A stretch of 50,017 bases of DNA from an uncultured bacterium. GTDB lineage: Bacteria; Actinomycetota; Coriobacteriia; Coriobacteriales; Coriobacteriaceae. The stretch lies in assembly GCA_905214465.1 (NCBI GenBank), contig CAJMMD010000018.1, positions 1 to 50,017 on the forward strand, in the 5' to 3' direction. The notes beneath the pieces are model-generated. The model was not told the DNA's origin. It worked only from the letters and a program-made list of their open reading frames with translations, and made no database searches. The first letter of the stretch is position 1. Every line of letters begins with the position of its first letter. This document shows, piece after piece, positions 30,495 through 38,021 of the stretch. Both the position numbers and the translations under genes were made by a program.

Positions 30495-31763
30495 CTAGGA
30501 ACGGTAATCGCCGTTAATGGAGATGTACTCGTGCGTGAGGTCGCAAGTCCACACGGTGGTCGCCGCGTCCCCTGCGCCCAGGTCTGCCGAGATCACAATC
30601 TCGGGCGCCTCAAAGCGACGCAGCGCCTCGTCCTCGTCAAAGGGAACGGTCAGGCCATCACGGCAGACGGGCATACCCATCATGTCGATGGACACATCTT
30701 CTTGGTTAAACTGCACGCCGCACTTGCCGAGCGCCATGGCAACGCGGCCCCAGTTGCAGTCGTGGCCGGCGATGCAGGTCTTGACGAGCGGCGAGTTGGC
30801 GACAGCACGAGCGGCGATATCGGCCTCCTCGTCGTTCACGGCGCCGGTGACGTTAACCGTCACGAGTTTGGATGCACCCTCGCCGTCTGCGGCGATGTTG
30901 CGCGCCAGGCTCTCGCACACCTCATGCACGGCAAAGGCCAGCTCGTCGAAGGCGTCAGAGCCCTCGACAATAGGCTCGGCATCTGCGGCAGCGACGCCGG
31001 AGGCAAGCATGATGCAGGTGTCGTTAGTCGAGGTGTCGGAATCGACCGTTACCTTGTTGAAGGTCTGCTTGACGGTGGAGAGCAACAGGGCGTGGAGCGC
31101 CGCCGGCTCAACGGGGGCATCGGTAGTGATGACCGCGATCATGGTTGCCATGTTGGGCATGATCATGCCCGAGCCCTTGCACATACCGCCCACCGTATAG
31201 GCATTGCCTGCGTGCCCCGCGGCCTCGCTGCGGTAACACACGGCATACTCCTTGGAGTGCGTGTCGGTCGTCATGATAGCGCGGGCGGCATCGGCGCCAC
31301 CGTGGGCGGAGAGCGCCTCGTAGGCGGCAGGAACGGCAGTCTCAAACGTGTCGATCGGCAGAATCTGACCAATTACGCCCGTGGAGGCGACCAGAATCTG
31401 CTGGGGCTCGCAGCCGATGACCTGCGAGGCGATGTTGCAGGTCTCGAGCGCGCAGGCAAGACCGGTCTCACCCGTGGCGGCGTTGGCGTTGCCGGAGTTG
31501 ACCGAAACGCCGGCAATGACGCCGTAGCCCTTGTCGGCGCCGCCCAAGTTGGCACGGCTCACCTGCACGGGCGCCGCACAAAAGCGGTTAGTCGTAAACA
31601 CGCCGGCACCGGGACAGGGTTTATCGGGGACGACGAGCGCGTAATCCAGGCGCTCGGGATTCTTGCGGAATCCGGCATGGATGCCCGCCGCCTTAAAGCC
31701 GGCTGCCGCCGTTACGCCGCCCTCTACGGCACGAATCTTGATGTCGAACTGCTCAGCATTCAT
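30495..31763 (-). CDS. argJ: Bifunctional ornithine acetyltransferase / N-acetylglutamate synthase
   Basis: The 422-aa protein's ATG follows GGAG by 11 nt. ArgJ transfers the acetyl group from N-acetylornithine to glutamate. It autocleaves before the nucleophilic Thr in GMIMPNMATMIAVITTDA (Thr of the MATM motif). FTTNRFCAAPVQVSRANL and NSGNANAATGETGL are N-terminal signatures; NDTCIMLASG and DCNWGRVAMALGK are C-terminal ones. Whether it is mono- or bifunctional cannot be told from sequence. Second gene of argCJBD. Confidence 0.94.
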   Translation of the reverse strand: MNAEQFDIKIRAVEGGVTAAAGFKAAGIHAGFRKNPERLDYALVVPDKPCPGAGVFTTNRFCAAPVQVSRANLGGADKGYGVIAGVSVNSGNANAATGETGLACALETCNIASQVIGCEPQQILVASTGVIGQILPIDTFETAVPAAYEALSAHGGADAARAIMTTDTHSKEYAVCYRSEAAGHAGNAYTVGGMCKGSGMIMPNMATMIAVITTDAPVEPAALHALLLSTVKQTFNKVTVDSDTSTNDTCIMLASGVAAADAEPIVEGSDAFDELAFAVHEVCESLARNIAADGEGASKLVTVNVTGAVNDEEADIAARAVANSPLVKTCIAGHDCNWGRVAMALGKCGVQFNQEDVSIDMMGMPVCRDGLTVPFDEDEALRRFEAPEIVISADLGAGDAATTVWTCDLTHEYISINGDYRS

Positions 31764-31897
31764 CGTCTTTACGACTCCTTATGTCAAACAAAAAATGGAC
31801 ATCGGTTGGTGCGCCATGCCAGCCACAATCATGAGACCAGCTTAAGAGTGGCGCCCCACTCGATGCCCGACTACCAAATCGTTAACAATCGAATGTG

Positions 31898-32968
31898 CTA
31901 CACCGGGCACGCCACTGTAGGCAAGCCTCGTCGCTCGTCAAAGCCAAAGACGATATTGGCGCACTGGACTGCTTGGCCCGCAGCGCCCTTGCACAGATTG
32001 TCGATGGCGCCCGTCGCCACCAGCACGCCCGCGCGCTTGTTGAGCGCGAGGCCGATCTGGGCGGCGTTGGTGCCGACGACCGAAGCCGTCTTGGGCTGCT
32101 GGCCGGCATCGAGTACGCGCACGAAAGTGCGACCAGCGTAGAACTGCTTGTAATAGTCGACAACGTCCTCAAGAGCCAGGGAGTCGATGGCCTGAAGCGT
32201 GAGCGGCAGCGTCACCGTGGAGAGCAGGCCGCGCTTGAGCGGTGCCAGGTGCGGGGTAAAGACGACGCGATCGGTCAGGCCCAGGATTTGCTCAATCTCG
32301 GGCGTGTGGCGATGCTTGCCCACGCCGTATGCCTCCAAATTCTCGTCGGCGCTGCAAAAATGCGTACGAGCGTTGCAGGACTTGCCGGCACCCGTCACAC
32401 CGCTGATGGCATCAACGATCACGGGGCCGCTCTGGGCAACCCAGCCAGCGCGCTCGGCGGGCGCGGCGGCAAGGCTCGTTGCGGTGGGATAGCAACCGGC
32501 GCAGGCGACCAGCACGGGTTTGCCGTCGGCATGGTCGGATGCGGCGGTCTCCAAGTCCCGGCAGAACAGCTCGGGCAGACCGAAGGCACGTGTCTTGAGC
32601 AGCTCGGGGCTCGTATGCTCGGCGGCATACCACGTCTCAAAGACGGACGCGTCGTTCAGGCGGTAGTCGGCCGAAAGATCGAAACAGGAAACGCCCGCGG
32701 CAAGCAGCGCGGGCACCTGTGCCATGGCAGCCGTGTGCGGCACGGCCAAGAAGACGGCGTCGCAGTTCTTGAGCTCGGGGGCATCATGCGTCGTAAAGAC
32801 AAGATCGCTTACGCCGGTGAAGCTCGGGTACACCGCAGACAACGGCTGGCCGGCATCGGCGTTGGACGTAATGGCAGCAAGTTCAAACTCGGGATGACCG
32901 AGGACGAGGCGAATGAGCTCGGCTCCGGCATATCCAGCCGCGCCGACGATTCCAACCTTCAAAGACAT
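31898..32968 (-). CDS. argC: N-acetyl-gamma-glutamyl-phosphate reductase
   Basis: The 356-aa protein has AAGGAG upstream of its ATG. It reduces N-acetylglutamyl phosphate with NADPH. The N-terminal VGIVGAAGYAGAELIRLVLG is the Rossmann motif, and VACAGCYPTATSLA carries the catalytic Cys. KHRHTPEIEQIL has the conserved His residues. It is the first gene of the operon, with palindromic TGCAT sites upstream. A 134-bp gap separates it from argJ. Confidence 0.95.
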   Translation of the reverse strand: MSLKVGIVGAAGYAGAELIRLVLGHPEFELAAITSNADAGQPLSAVYPSFTGVSDLVFTTHDAPELKNCDAVFLAVPHTAAMAQVPALLAAGVSCFDLSADYRLNDASVFETWYAAEHTSPELLKTRAFGLPELFCRDLETAASDHADGKPVLVACAGCYPTATSLAAAPAERAGWVAQSGPVIVDAISGVTGAGKSCNARTHFCSADENLEAYGVGKHRHTPEIEQILGLTDRVVFTPHLAPLKRGLLSTVTLPLTLQAIDSLALEDVVDYYKQFYAGRTFVRVLDAGQQPKTASVVGTNAAQIGLALNKRAGVLVATGAIDNLCKGAAGQAVQCANIVFGFDERRGLPTVACPV

Positions 32969-33053
32969 ATCAGACTCCTTGTCTGCGATTTATGCACCGA
33001 TGCGCATTTCGCAGCGGTCGTTATGAAGTGGGTTGAAACTTTAGCACCAAAAG

Positions 33054-33089
33054 ATGCATGACTACGTAAATGGCTTGCATATTCATGCA
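33054..33089 (-). promoter_or_regulatory. Candidate ARG boxes upstream of argC
   Basis: TGCATATTCATGCA (33076-33089) is a palindrome with 5-bp TGCAT/ATGCA arms around ATTC. A second ATGCAT lies at 33054-33059. ArgR-type operators are AT-rich palindromes of this size built on TGCAT or TGAAT half-sites. They lie about 90-120 nt before argC. No argR is in the window; regulation is inferred. Confidence 0.45.
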
Positions 33090-33134
33090 TTGAAACATTC
33101 CCGACACATTCGCTTGAAGGAATTGACAAATGGA

Positions 33135-33188
33135 GCGGGCCCCGTATTGACCGGCGCTCCTAACGGCGCCGGGCAATACGGGGCCCGC
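33135..33188. terminator. Long perfect hairpin (bidirectional terminator)
   Basis: GCGGGCCCCGTATTG (33135-33149) and CAATACGGGGCCCGC (33174-33188) pair perfectly over 15 bp, with an inner CCGGCG/CGCCGG stem. It lies 38 nt beyond the stop of the split-barrel gene and upstream of argC. Confidence 0.6.
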
Positions 33189-33225
33189 CCATGCGAAAAC
33201 CAAGTTGTTAGGATGAGCCAGCTGG

Positions 33226-33636
33226 CTAGAGCTCGACCGGCACCCATTCGTCGTGATTGCAGATAAAAGCCTCGGGATCCTCGACGCTAAAGAAGACGAG
33301 CGTGGGGTCGTTAGGCCCCTCATAGTGCTCGCCCAGGTGCTCTAGATGCTTCCACCCGGCTTCGCGCATTTCGCCTAAAGCCCGGTCATCCAAGCCGGCA
33401 CGCCCGCGCAAGATGAGCCAGCCATGGCCCGGCCACCAACTCGTGGCCTCAAAGCGCTGGTTTTGCAGCAGCTCTTGCCACACATCTTTGGTGCGCGCTG
33501 TTACAAACCACAGCTTGCCATCCTGGATCTGAGCAAACGAAAATGGACGTACATGTGGCTGCCCGTCCACGCTCGTCGCCAAGTACCACGCCGGCACCGA
33601 CGTCAGATACTCCAAAACCGTATTCAATCCGTCCAT
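33226..33636 (-). CDS. Pyridoxamine 5'-phosphate oxidase-like FMN-binding protein
   Basis: The 136-aa protein starts MDGLNTVLEYLTSVPAWYLA at 33636, directly behind AGGAGG. The single split-barrel domain shows VPAWYLATSVDGQPHVRPFS, then DGKLWFVTARTKDVWQEL and FEATSW. These are family features (N-terminal Tyr-Leu-Ala-T, RPF, LWFxT). Such proteins bind FMN or F420/heme-like cofactors; the substrate is unknown. It is a tandem paralog of the next gene (same RPFSFA, GKLWF, KDVW, NxxFE order). Confidence 0.85.
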   Translation of the reverse strand: MDGLNTVLEYLTSVPAWYLATSVDGQPHVRPFSFAQIQDGKLWFVTARTKDVWQELLQNQRFEATSWWPGHGWLILRGRAGLDDRALGEMREAGWKHLEHLGEHYEGPNDPTLVFFSVEDPEAFICNHDEWVPVEL

Positions 33637-33687
33637 GCGTCCTCCTGCCACTAGCCAATTTGGAACGGGTAGTTAATTTGAGACGCG

Positions 33688-34134
33688 CTAGAGCTCCAGA
33701 TGCTCTTCGCTGCCGTCGATATCGCAGAAGCGGGCGGCAATGTTGCGGACCGAAAAGAAAGCAAGGCGGCCGTCGTTGGCACTCTCGTGTTCCTCGCCGA
33801 TGCCCACCATGTGCTTAAAACCCGCTTGACGCACCTTGTCGCTCGCAACTGCGTCGTCCTCAAGTGCGGCTTCGCCGGTCAATACGATCCAACATTCCCC
33901 CGGCTTCCAGCCCGAGAGCTCAAACTTGGGATTCGCGCTCAACTCCGCCCACACGTCCTTGTCGCGCGACGTGCAAAACCACAGCTTACCGTCATCGACC
34001 ATGGCAAACGAAAACGGCCTCACGCGGGGCTGATGCCCGTCGCTCGCATCGGTCGTGGCAAGATACCACGCCGGAATGCGCCTGAGATACGAACAGGCGC
34101 GCTCGAGCTGAGCCATGCGGTCGTTGTCGGTCAT
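33688..34134 (-). CDS. Pyridoxamine 5'-phosphate oxidase-like FMN-binding protein (paralog)
   Basis: The 148-aa split-barrel protein reads RRIPAWYLATTDASDGHQPR, then VRPFSFAMVDDGKLWFCTSR. The C-terminal GIGEEHESANDGRLAFFSVR is more diverged than the core. It is roughly collinear with the downstream gene over its whole length, so a local duplication is clear. It sits 31 nt after ecfT in the same direction, but with weak evidence of cotranscription. If flavin-dependent, proximity to riboflavin uptake genes is suggestive only. Confidence 0.85.
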   Translation of the reverse strand: MTDNDRMAQLERACSYLRRIPAWYLATTDASDGHQPRVRPFSFAMVDDGKLWFCTSRDKDVWAELSANPKFELSGWKPGECWIVLTGEAALEDDAVASDKVRQAGFKHMVGIGEEHESANDGRLAFFSVRNIAARFCDIDGSEEHLEL

Positions 34135-34164
34135 AGGGACCCCTTTCTTGCGCTCGAATCGCGC

Positions 34165-34965
34165 CTAAACAAGTTGAAGGTTGATGACGATAACACACGC
34201 GAGCAGCAGCGCCGTCACCACCGCAGCCAGCGCATCCCCGCGGCGAAATGCAAGCGCATGCAGGCGCGTGCGGCCCTGCTCGCCGTGATAGCAGCGTGTA
34301 TCCATGGCAGCAGACAGCGTCTCAGCATGGCGGAACACACCCGTGAACAGCGGGATCGCCACACTGCCGAGCATACGCACGCCGCCGAGCGGGCCTCCCG
34401 TCACGCGCGCACCGCGGCTCGCCTGCGCATCGGCCGTCTGCTTCATCTCGGTGGCAAACTGCGGCATAAAGCGCAGCGCGATACCCATAATCATGCCGAG
34501 CTCGTGTGCAGGAAGTCCCACACGCGCAAACGGTGCGAGCAGACGCTCAAAGCCCACGGTGAGGTCGAGCGTGGGCGTGGTGAGCGTAATGGCGCTCATG
34601 CCGGCCATCATCAAGCTCAGGCGGCACGCCATAAAGGCGGCGGAATGCAGCGAGCCCTCGCTTATCTGCAAAAAGCCAAGCTGCCACAGAATGCGCCCGC
34701 TCTGGTCGGAAAACAGGTTGAGCACTGCGACCACCACGACAATCGCCAGCAATGGTGCCATCGATGATAGGACCCGGCGCAACGGCACCCGGGACACGGT
34801 ATAGATCAGGACAACGAAGATTGCGACCGGGGCCAGTCCGCGGAAGCTGCTGACCGTGAGCGTCGTGATCAGAAACACAAAGCCCAAGAGCAACTTAGTT
34901 CGCGGGTCCAGGCGGTGGATCGCACTATCGCCGGGATAGTAGCTGCCAAACGAAAACGCCTCCAT
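34165..34965 (-). CDS. ecfT: ECF transporter transmembrane component EcfT
   Basis: The 266-aa membrane protein's ATG overlaps the stop of the ATPase gene (TAATG). It couples ATPases to the substrate-binding S component. Helices include LLLGFVFLITTLTVSSF and LAPVAIFVVLIYTVSRV. The coupling motifs with Ala-Arg-Gly are represented by DAQASRGARVTGG; a second A-x-x-x-R-C-Y-like element appears as AAMDTRCYHG. YYPGDSAIHRLDPRTKLL is a typical N-terminus. Last gene of the ribU-ecf operon. Confidence 0.92.
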   Translation of the reverse strand: MEAFSFGSYYPGDSAIHRLDPRTKLLLGFVFLITTLTVSSFRGLAPVAIFVVLIYTVSRVPLRRVLSSMAPLLAIVVVVAVLNLFSDQSGRILWQLGFLQISEGSLHSAAFMACRLSLMMAGMSAITLTTPTLDLTVGFERLLAPFARVGLPAHELGMIMGIALRFMPQFATEMKQTADAQASRGARVTGGPLGGVRMLGSVAIPLFTGVFRHAETLSAAMDTRCYHGEQGRTRLHALAFRRGDALAAVVTALLLACVIVINLQLV

Positions 34966-36869
34966 TAGCAGCCCTCCTCTCGCGCAACCGTCTTGGATTT
35001 AGCAATGTCCGCGACGTTAGAAGGACCGCCCGAGCGACCGATTAGCAGGTCCACCAACTCGTCTGCCAGCGACTCAACCGTATAGAGGCCGTCAAAGCGC
35101 AGCGGCACGCCCGCTTCCGCGAGCGCCAACGCCATGCGCTGGGCGGCGGGAACGCCCAAGCCGATCGACTTGAGCTCATCCGCATGCGCAAAAACCTGAG
35201 CGGGCGTGCCCTCGGCAAACACCGCGCCCTCGTTCATCACGACAATACGGTCGCAGCAATTGGCCAGGTCATCCATACTATGCGAAACCATGACAACGGT
35301 CAGGCCATCGCGGTGAAGTCGACCGATAAGCTCAAGGAAATCCCTGCGCGCAGCCGGATCGAGCCCCGCCATGGGTTCATCGAGCACCAGGACCTCGGGC
35401 TCCATGGCGAGCACGCCGGCGAATGCCACACGCCGTTGCTGACCGCCCGAAAGCTCAAAGGGACTCTTGTCGCCGACCGTGGAAAGATCGAGGCCCACGC
35501 GCGAGAGTGATGACTCGACACGACGGTCGACTTCATCTTGCGGCAAGCCAAGGTTGTGCGGACCAAACGCCACGTCCTGCGCCACGGTTTCGGCAAACAG
35601 CTGACGCTCAGGATACTGAAATACCACGCCGACCTTGGCCTTAACCGCAGCGGCGTCTTTCTTGTTTGATAGGTCGAGCCCCAGCGCGCGAACGGATCCC
35701 TCCTGGGGGCGAATCAAACCGTTGAGATGCTGGACCAGCGTCGACTTACCCGAACCGGTATGACCTGCCAAGCCCAGGAACTCGCCGCGACGCACCGTCA
35801 GCGATACATCGCGCAGCGCCCACGGACTGCTGGGGTCGTTTCCCCAGAGAGCCTGTTTGCTCGATTTGCCCGCAGTGGCCGAGCGCTTGCGCCATCGACG
35901 GCGCTCGCGGGCACTCAGCGAGTAACTATGCGAGAGGTGCGAAATCTCGATGACGGGCTCCGACACGGCTGTCCCGTCGGTTGCAGAGGAGACGTTGTCG
36001 AGCACACGAGAATCGGATGCAGAAGGCCGCCCTGCGGTGTCTTCCCCACTCCGGTCGGCATATACCTGCGCAATCTCGGCGACCATATCCGCCTCGCGCA
36101 CCCGCGCATGAACGGGCACGCCCTTCGCACGAAGCGTCCTACCTAAGCAGCACGACGCCGGCATATCCAGGTTGAGCTGCGCAAGTTCGTCCGCTCGCGT
36201 CAAGATTTCCTCGGGCGTACCGAGCATGGCAACGCGCCCCGCCCGAAACACCGCGACACGATCGGCCTCGGCGGCCTCTTCCATAAAGTGCGTAATCATC
36301 ACGATGGTCATGCCGCGATCGTGCAACGCGCGGCAAGCCTTCATGAGGCCCTTGCGCCCACGCGGATCAAGCATCGAGGAAGCCTCATCCAAAATGAGAA
36401 CGCGCGGCTCCATGGCGAGCACGCCGGCAAGCGCCACGCGCTGCTTTTGGCCACCCGAAAGCGCGTGGGTCTCGTGGCGCTCAAAGCCCACCAGGCCCAC
36501 ACCCTTCAGCGCCTCGCGTACGCGCTGCGCAATTTGCGCCGATGGCACGCCAAGGTTTTCGGGACCGAACGCAACGTCATCTTCGACAAGCGTCGCCACA
36601 AGCTGGTCGTCGGGATTCTGGAACACCATGCCAGCAGTCGAGCGGATGTCGTAGACCAGCTCGGGATCGGACGCGTCCATGCCGTTGATGCGTACCGTGC
36701 CCGCATCGGGCTGCAACAGTGCATTCAGATGCTTGGCAAACGTCGACTTGCCCGACCCATTGCCACCGAGGATGCAGAAAAACTCGCCGTCCTCGATATT
36801 CAGATCGACGCCGTCGAGCGCCGGTGCGGCACCGTCATAACTAAAGGAAACGCCCCGACACTCAATCAT
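34965..36869 (-). CDS. ecfA: ECF transporter ATPase, EcfA and EcfA' fused in one chain
   Basis: The 634-aa protein carries two full ABC ATPase domains in one polypeptide. Domain 1 (about 1-275) has GGNGSGKSTFAKHLN, QNPDDQLV, LSGGQKQRVALAGVLAMEP and ILDEASSMLD. Domain 2 (about 305-600) has GHTGSGKSTLVQHLN, QYPERQLF, LSGGQQRRVAFAGVLAMEP and VLDEPMAGLD. A linker of about 50 residues (SGEDTAGRPSASDSRVLDN) and a basic insert (SARERRRWRKRSATAGKSSK) separate them. In most Firmicutes these are separate ecfA1 and ecfA2 genes. The ATG overlaps the ribU stop as ATGA, so all three are coupled. Domain 1 has Ala for Pro in DEA (Walker B). Confidence 0.94.
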   Translation of the reverse strand: MIECRGVSFSYDGAAPALDGVDLNIEDGEFFCILGGNGSGKSTFAKHLNALLQPDAGTVRINGMDASDPELVYDIRSTAGMVFQNPDDQLVATLVEDDVAFGPENLGVPSAQIAQRVREALKGVGLVGFERHETHALSGGQKQRVALAGVLAMEPRVLILDEASSMLDPRGRKGLMKACRALHDRGMTIVMITHFMEEAAEADRVAVFRAGRVAMLGTPEEILTRADELAQLNLDMPASCCLGRTLRAKGVPVHARVREADMVAEIAQVYADRSGEDTAGRPSASDSRVLDNVSSATDGTAVSEPVIEISHLSHSYSLSARERRRWRKRSATAGKSSKQALWGNDPSSPWALRDVSLTVRRGEFLGLAGHTGSGKSTLVQHLNGLIRPQEGSVRALGLDLSNKKDAAAVKAKVGVVFQYPERQLFAETVAQDVAFGPHNLGLPQDEVDRRVESSLSRVGLDLSTVGDKSPFELSGGQQRRVAFAGVLAMEPEVLVLDEPMAGLDPAARRDFLELIGRLHRDGLTVVMVSHSMDDLANCCDRIVVMNEGAVFAEGTPAQVFAHADELKSIGLGVPAAQRMALALAEAGVPLRFDGLYTVESLADELVDLLIGRSGGPSNVADIAKSKTVAREEGC

Positions 36870-37456
36870 GCGCGGCCTTTGACCTGGTCCTTTTTAGGCG
36901 TGATGAGGTTGGAGACTGCTTTATACACCGCCAGCGTCAACACCGAGTTAAGCACGGTCTTGATAAGGTTAAACGGCAGTACGGCAGGAATCATGAGCGG
37001 GGCGATCACATCGACCGAGCCATACCAGAACCATACGCCAATGGTAAGGTTTGCGACCATAGGCAGCGCTGTAGCGGCAATGACGCCGAGCACCAGGCCA
37101 ATCACGGCACCCTTATAGGTGTGCATCTTCTGGTAAACGATAGCCGCGGGCAGAATGTAACCCAGCGTGGCAACCAGGTTCATAAGCGCGCCGACCCAGT
37201 CACCCGTGGTGAGCGCATGGATAACGATTGCCATAGCGGCAACAGCGGTACCGGCGCCGGGACCATACGCAAACCCGCACACCATCGCCGGCACCAGCGA
37301 CGGGTCATACGTCAAAAACGGCGCCGAAGGAAGGATGGGCAGCTGCACGTACATAAACAGGGCGCCCAAGGCGCACATCAGCGCCATGGTAACGAGCTGT
37401 TTGGTGCTCCACCTATTCGTGTTCTCAAAATGGATATGCTGCGACTGTTCAGACAT
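36866..37456 (-). CDS. ribU: Riboflavin ECF transporter S component (RibU-like)
   Basis: The 196-aa protein starts MSEQSQHIHFENTNRWSTKQ at 37456, with AGGTGA upstream; an in-frame ATG at 37477 lies in the 3' end of the riboswitch and is rejected. About six membrane helices are visible: LVTMALMCALGALFMYVQLP, FLTYDPSLVPAMVCGFAYG, GAGTAVAAMAIVIHALTTG, and three more. The N-terminal 'A-L-x-A-L-x-x-x' helix and FLxYDPSxxP fit RibU. An FMN riboswitch immediately upstream makes riboflavin the most likely substrate. It is the first gene of ribU-ecfA-ecfT. Confidence 0.93.
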   Translation of the reverse strand: MSEQSQHIHFENTNRWSTKQLVTMALMCALGALFMYVQLPILPSAPFLTYDPSLVPAMVCGFAYGPGAGTAVAAMAIVIHALTTGDWVGALMNLVATLGYILPAAIVYQKMHTYKGAVIGLVLGVIAATALPMVANLTIGVWFWYGSVDVIAPLMIPAVLPFNLIKTVLNSVLTLAVYKAVSNLITPKKDQVKGRA

Positions 37457-37470
37457 AAGATCACCTGCCT

Positions 37471-37647
37471 CTTTCATCCGGACTCTAACCGTTGGTACTG
37501 GGGTTTCACCAGTTCAGCCGGCATGCGAACCAACACACGCACGGGTCGCGGACTCATCGGCTCGACGCAGGTCCTCGCCTGCGCCACGGCACCCCTTTGG
37601 CACCGCCCAATTTACCGCCAGTGGGGAATTCCACCCCGCCCTGAAAC
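37471..37647 (-). promoter_or_regulatory. FMN riboswitch (RFN element)
   Basis: The 5' side reads AGGGCGGGGTGGAATTCCCC then ACTGGCGGTAAATT, and the 3' side ends TGAAACCCCAGTACCAACGG then TTAGAGTCCGGATGAAAG. These are the conserved segments of the six-helix FMN aptamer. It ends 14 nt before the ribU start, so it probably controls translation initiation rather than a separate terminator. Confidence 0.95.
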
Positions 37648-37657
37648 AGCAATTGCA

Positions 37658-37685
37658 AGTGTAGCACGAGAGGGTATTCGTGCAA
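37658..37685 (-). promoter_or_regulatory. Promoter of the riboswitch-ribU operon
   Basis: On the minus strand TTGCAC and TACACT are separated by 16 nt, about 10 nt upstream of the aptamer. A reasonable sigma-A-type promoter. Confidence 0.5.
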
Positions 37686-37762
37686 GTATGCCAAGGGTAA
37701 TTTGTGGCGGAGATCAGTTGCAAAAACAACCACGTTCCCCACCCATCCCAAAGTAGCGCGCC

Positions 37763-37781
37763 TTTCGCGCAAAGCGCGAAA
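37763..37781. repeat. Short perfect hairpin
   Basis: TTTCGCGC and GCGCGAAA flank AAA. It lies in the 200-bp gap between the riboswitch promoter and the large groEL-side palindrome. A GGGGACACG sequence just beyond recalls the REP-like loops elsewhere. Confidence 0.45.
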
Positions 37782-37851
37782 CAGCGAAGGGGACACGTAT
37801 CCCTATCGACCACATCCTTCTCCGCCCGCCGACCTCAAGGCCGTAAACGCA

Positions 37852-37995
37852 GGGAATCCGGGGGCGTGACGGGGACTTCTCTCCGGAATATTCCGCAGGA
37901 CGCAAAGAGGCTCCGCAGCGCGAAGCGCGATGCGGAGCCTCTTTGCATGTCCGAGGACGTTCCGGAGAGAAACCCCGTCACGCCCCCGGATTCCC
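37852..37995. repeat. 144-bp near-palindrome downstream of groEL
   Basis: Each arm is about 65 nt. The outer 23 bp (GGGAATCCGGGGGCGTGACG plus GGG) pair perfectly with 37973-37995. A middle 12-bp block (TTCTCTCCGGAA) and the inner 16 bp (GCAAAGAGGCTCCGCA) also pair perfectly; only a 13-nt stretch and one bulge differ. The apex is a GCGCGAAGCGCGA loop. It begins 27 nt past the groEL stop. It could be a terminator, an RNA-stabilising structure or a MITE-like insertion. Confidence 0.8.
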
Positions 37996-38021
37996 GGTGG
38001 GAGTTCTAGACCTTGTCGGCC

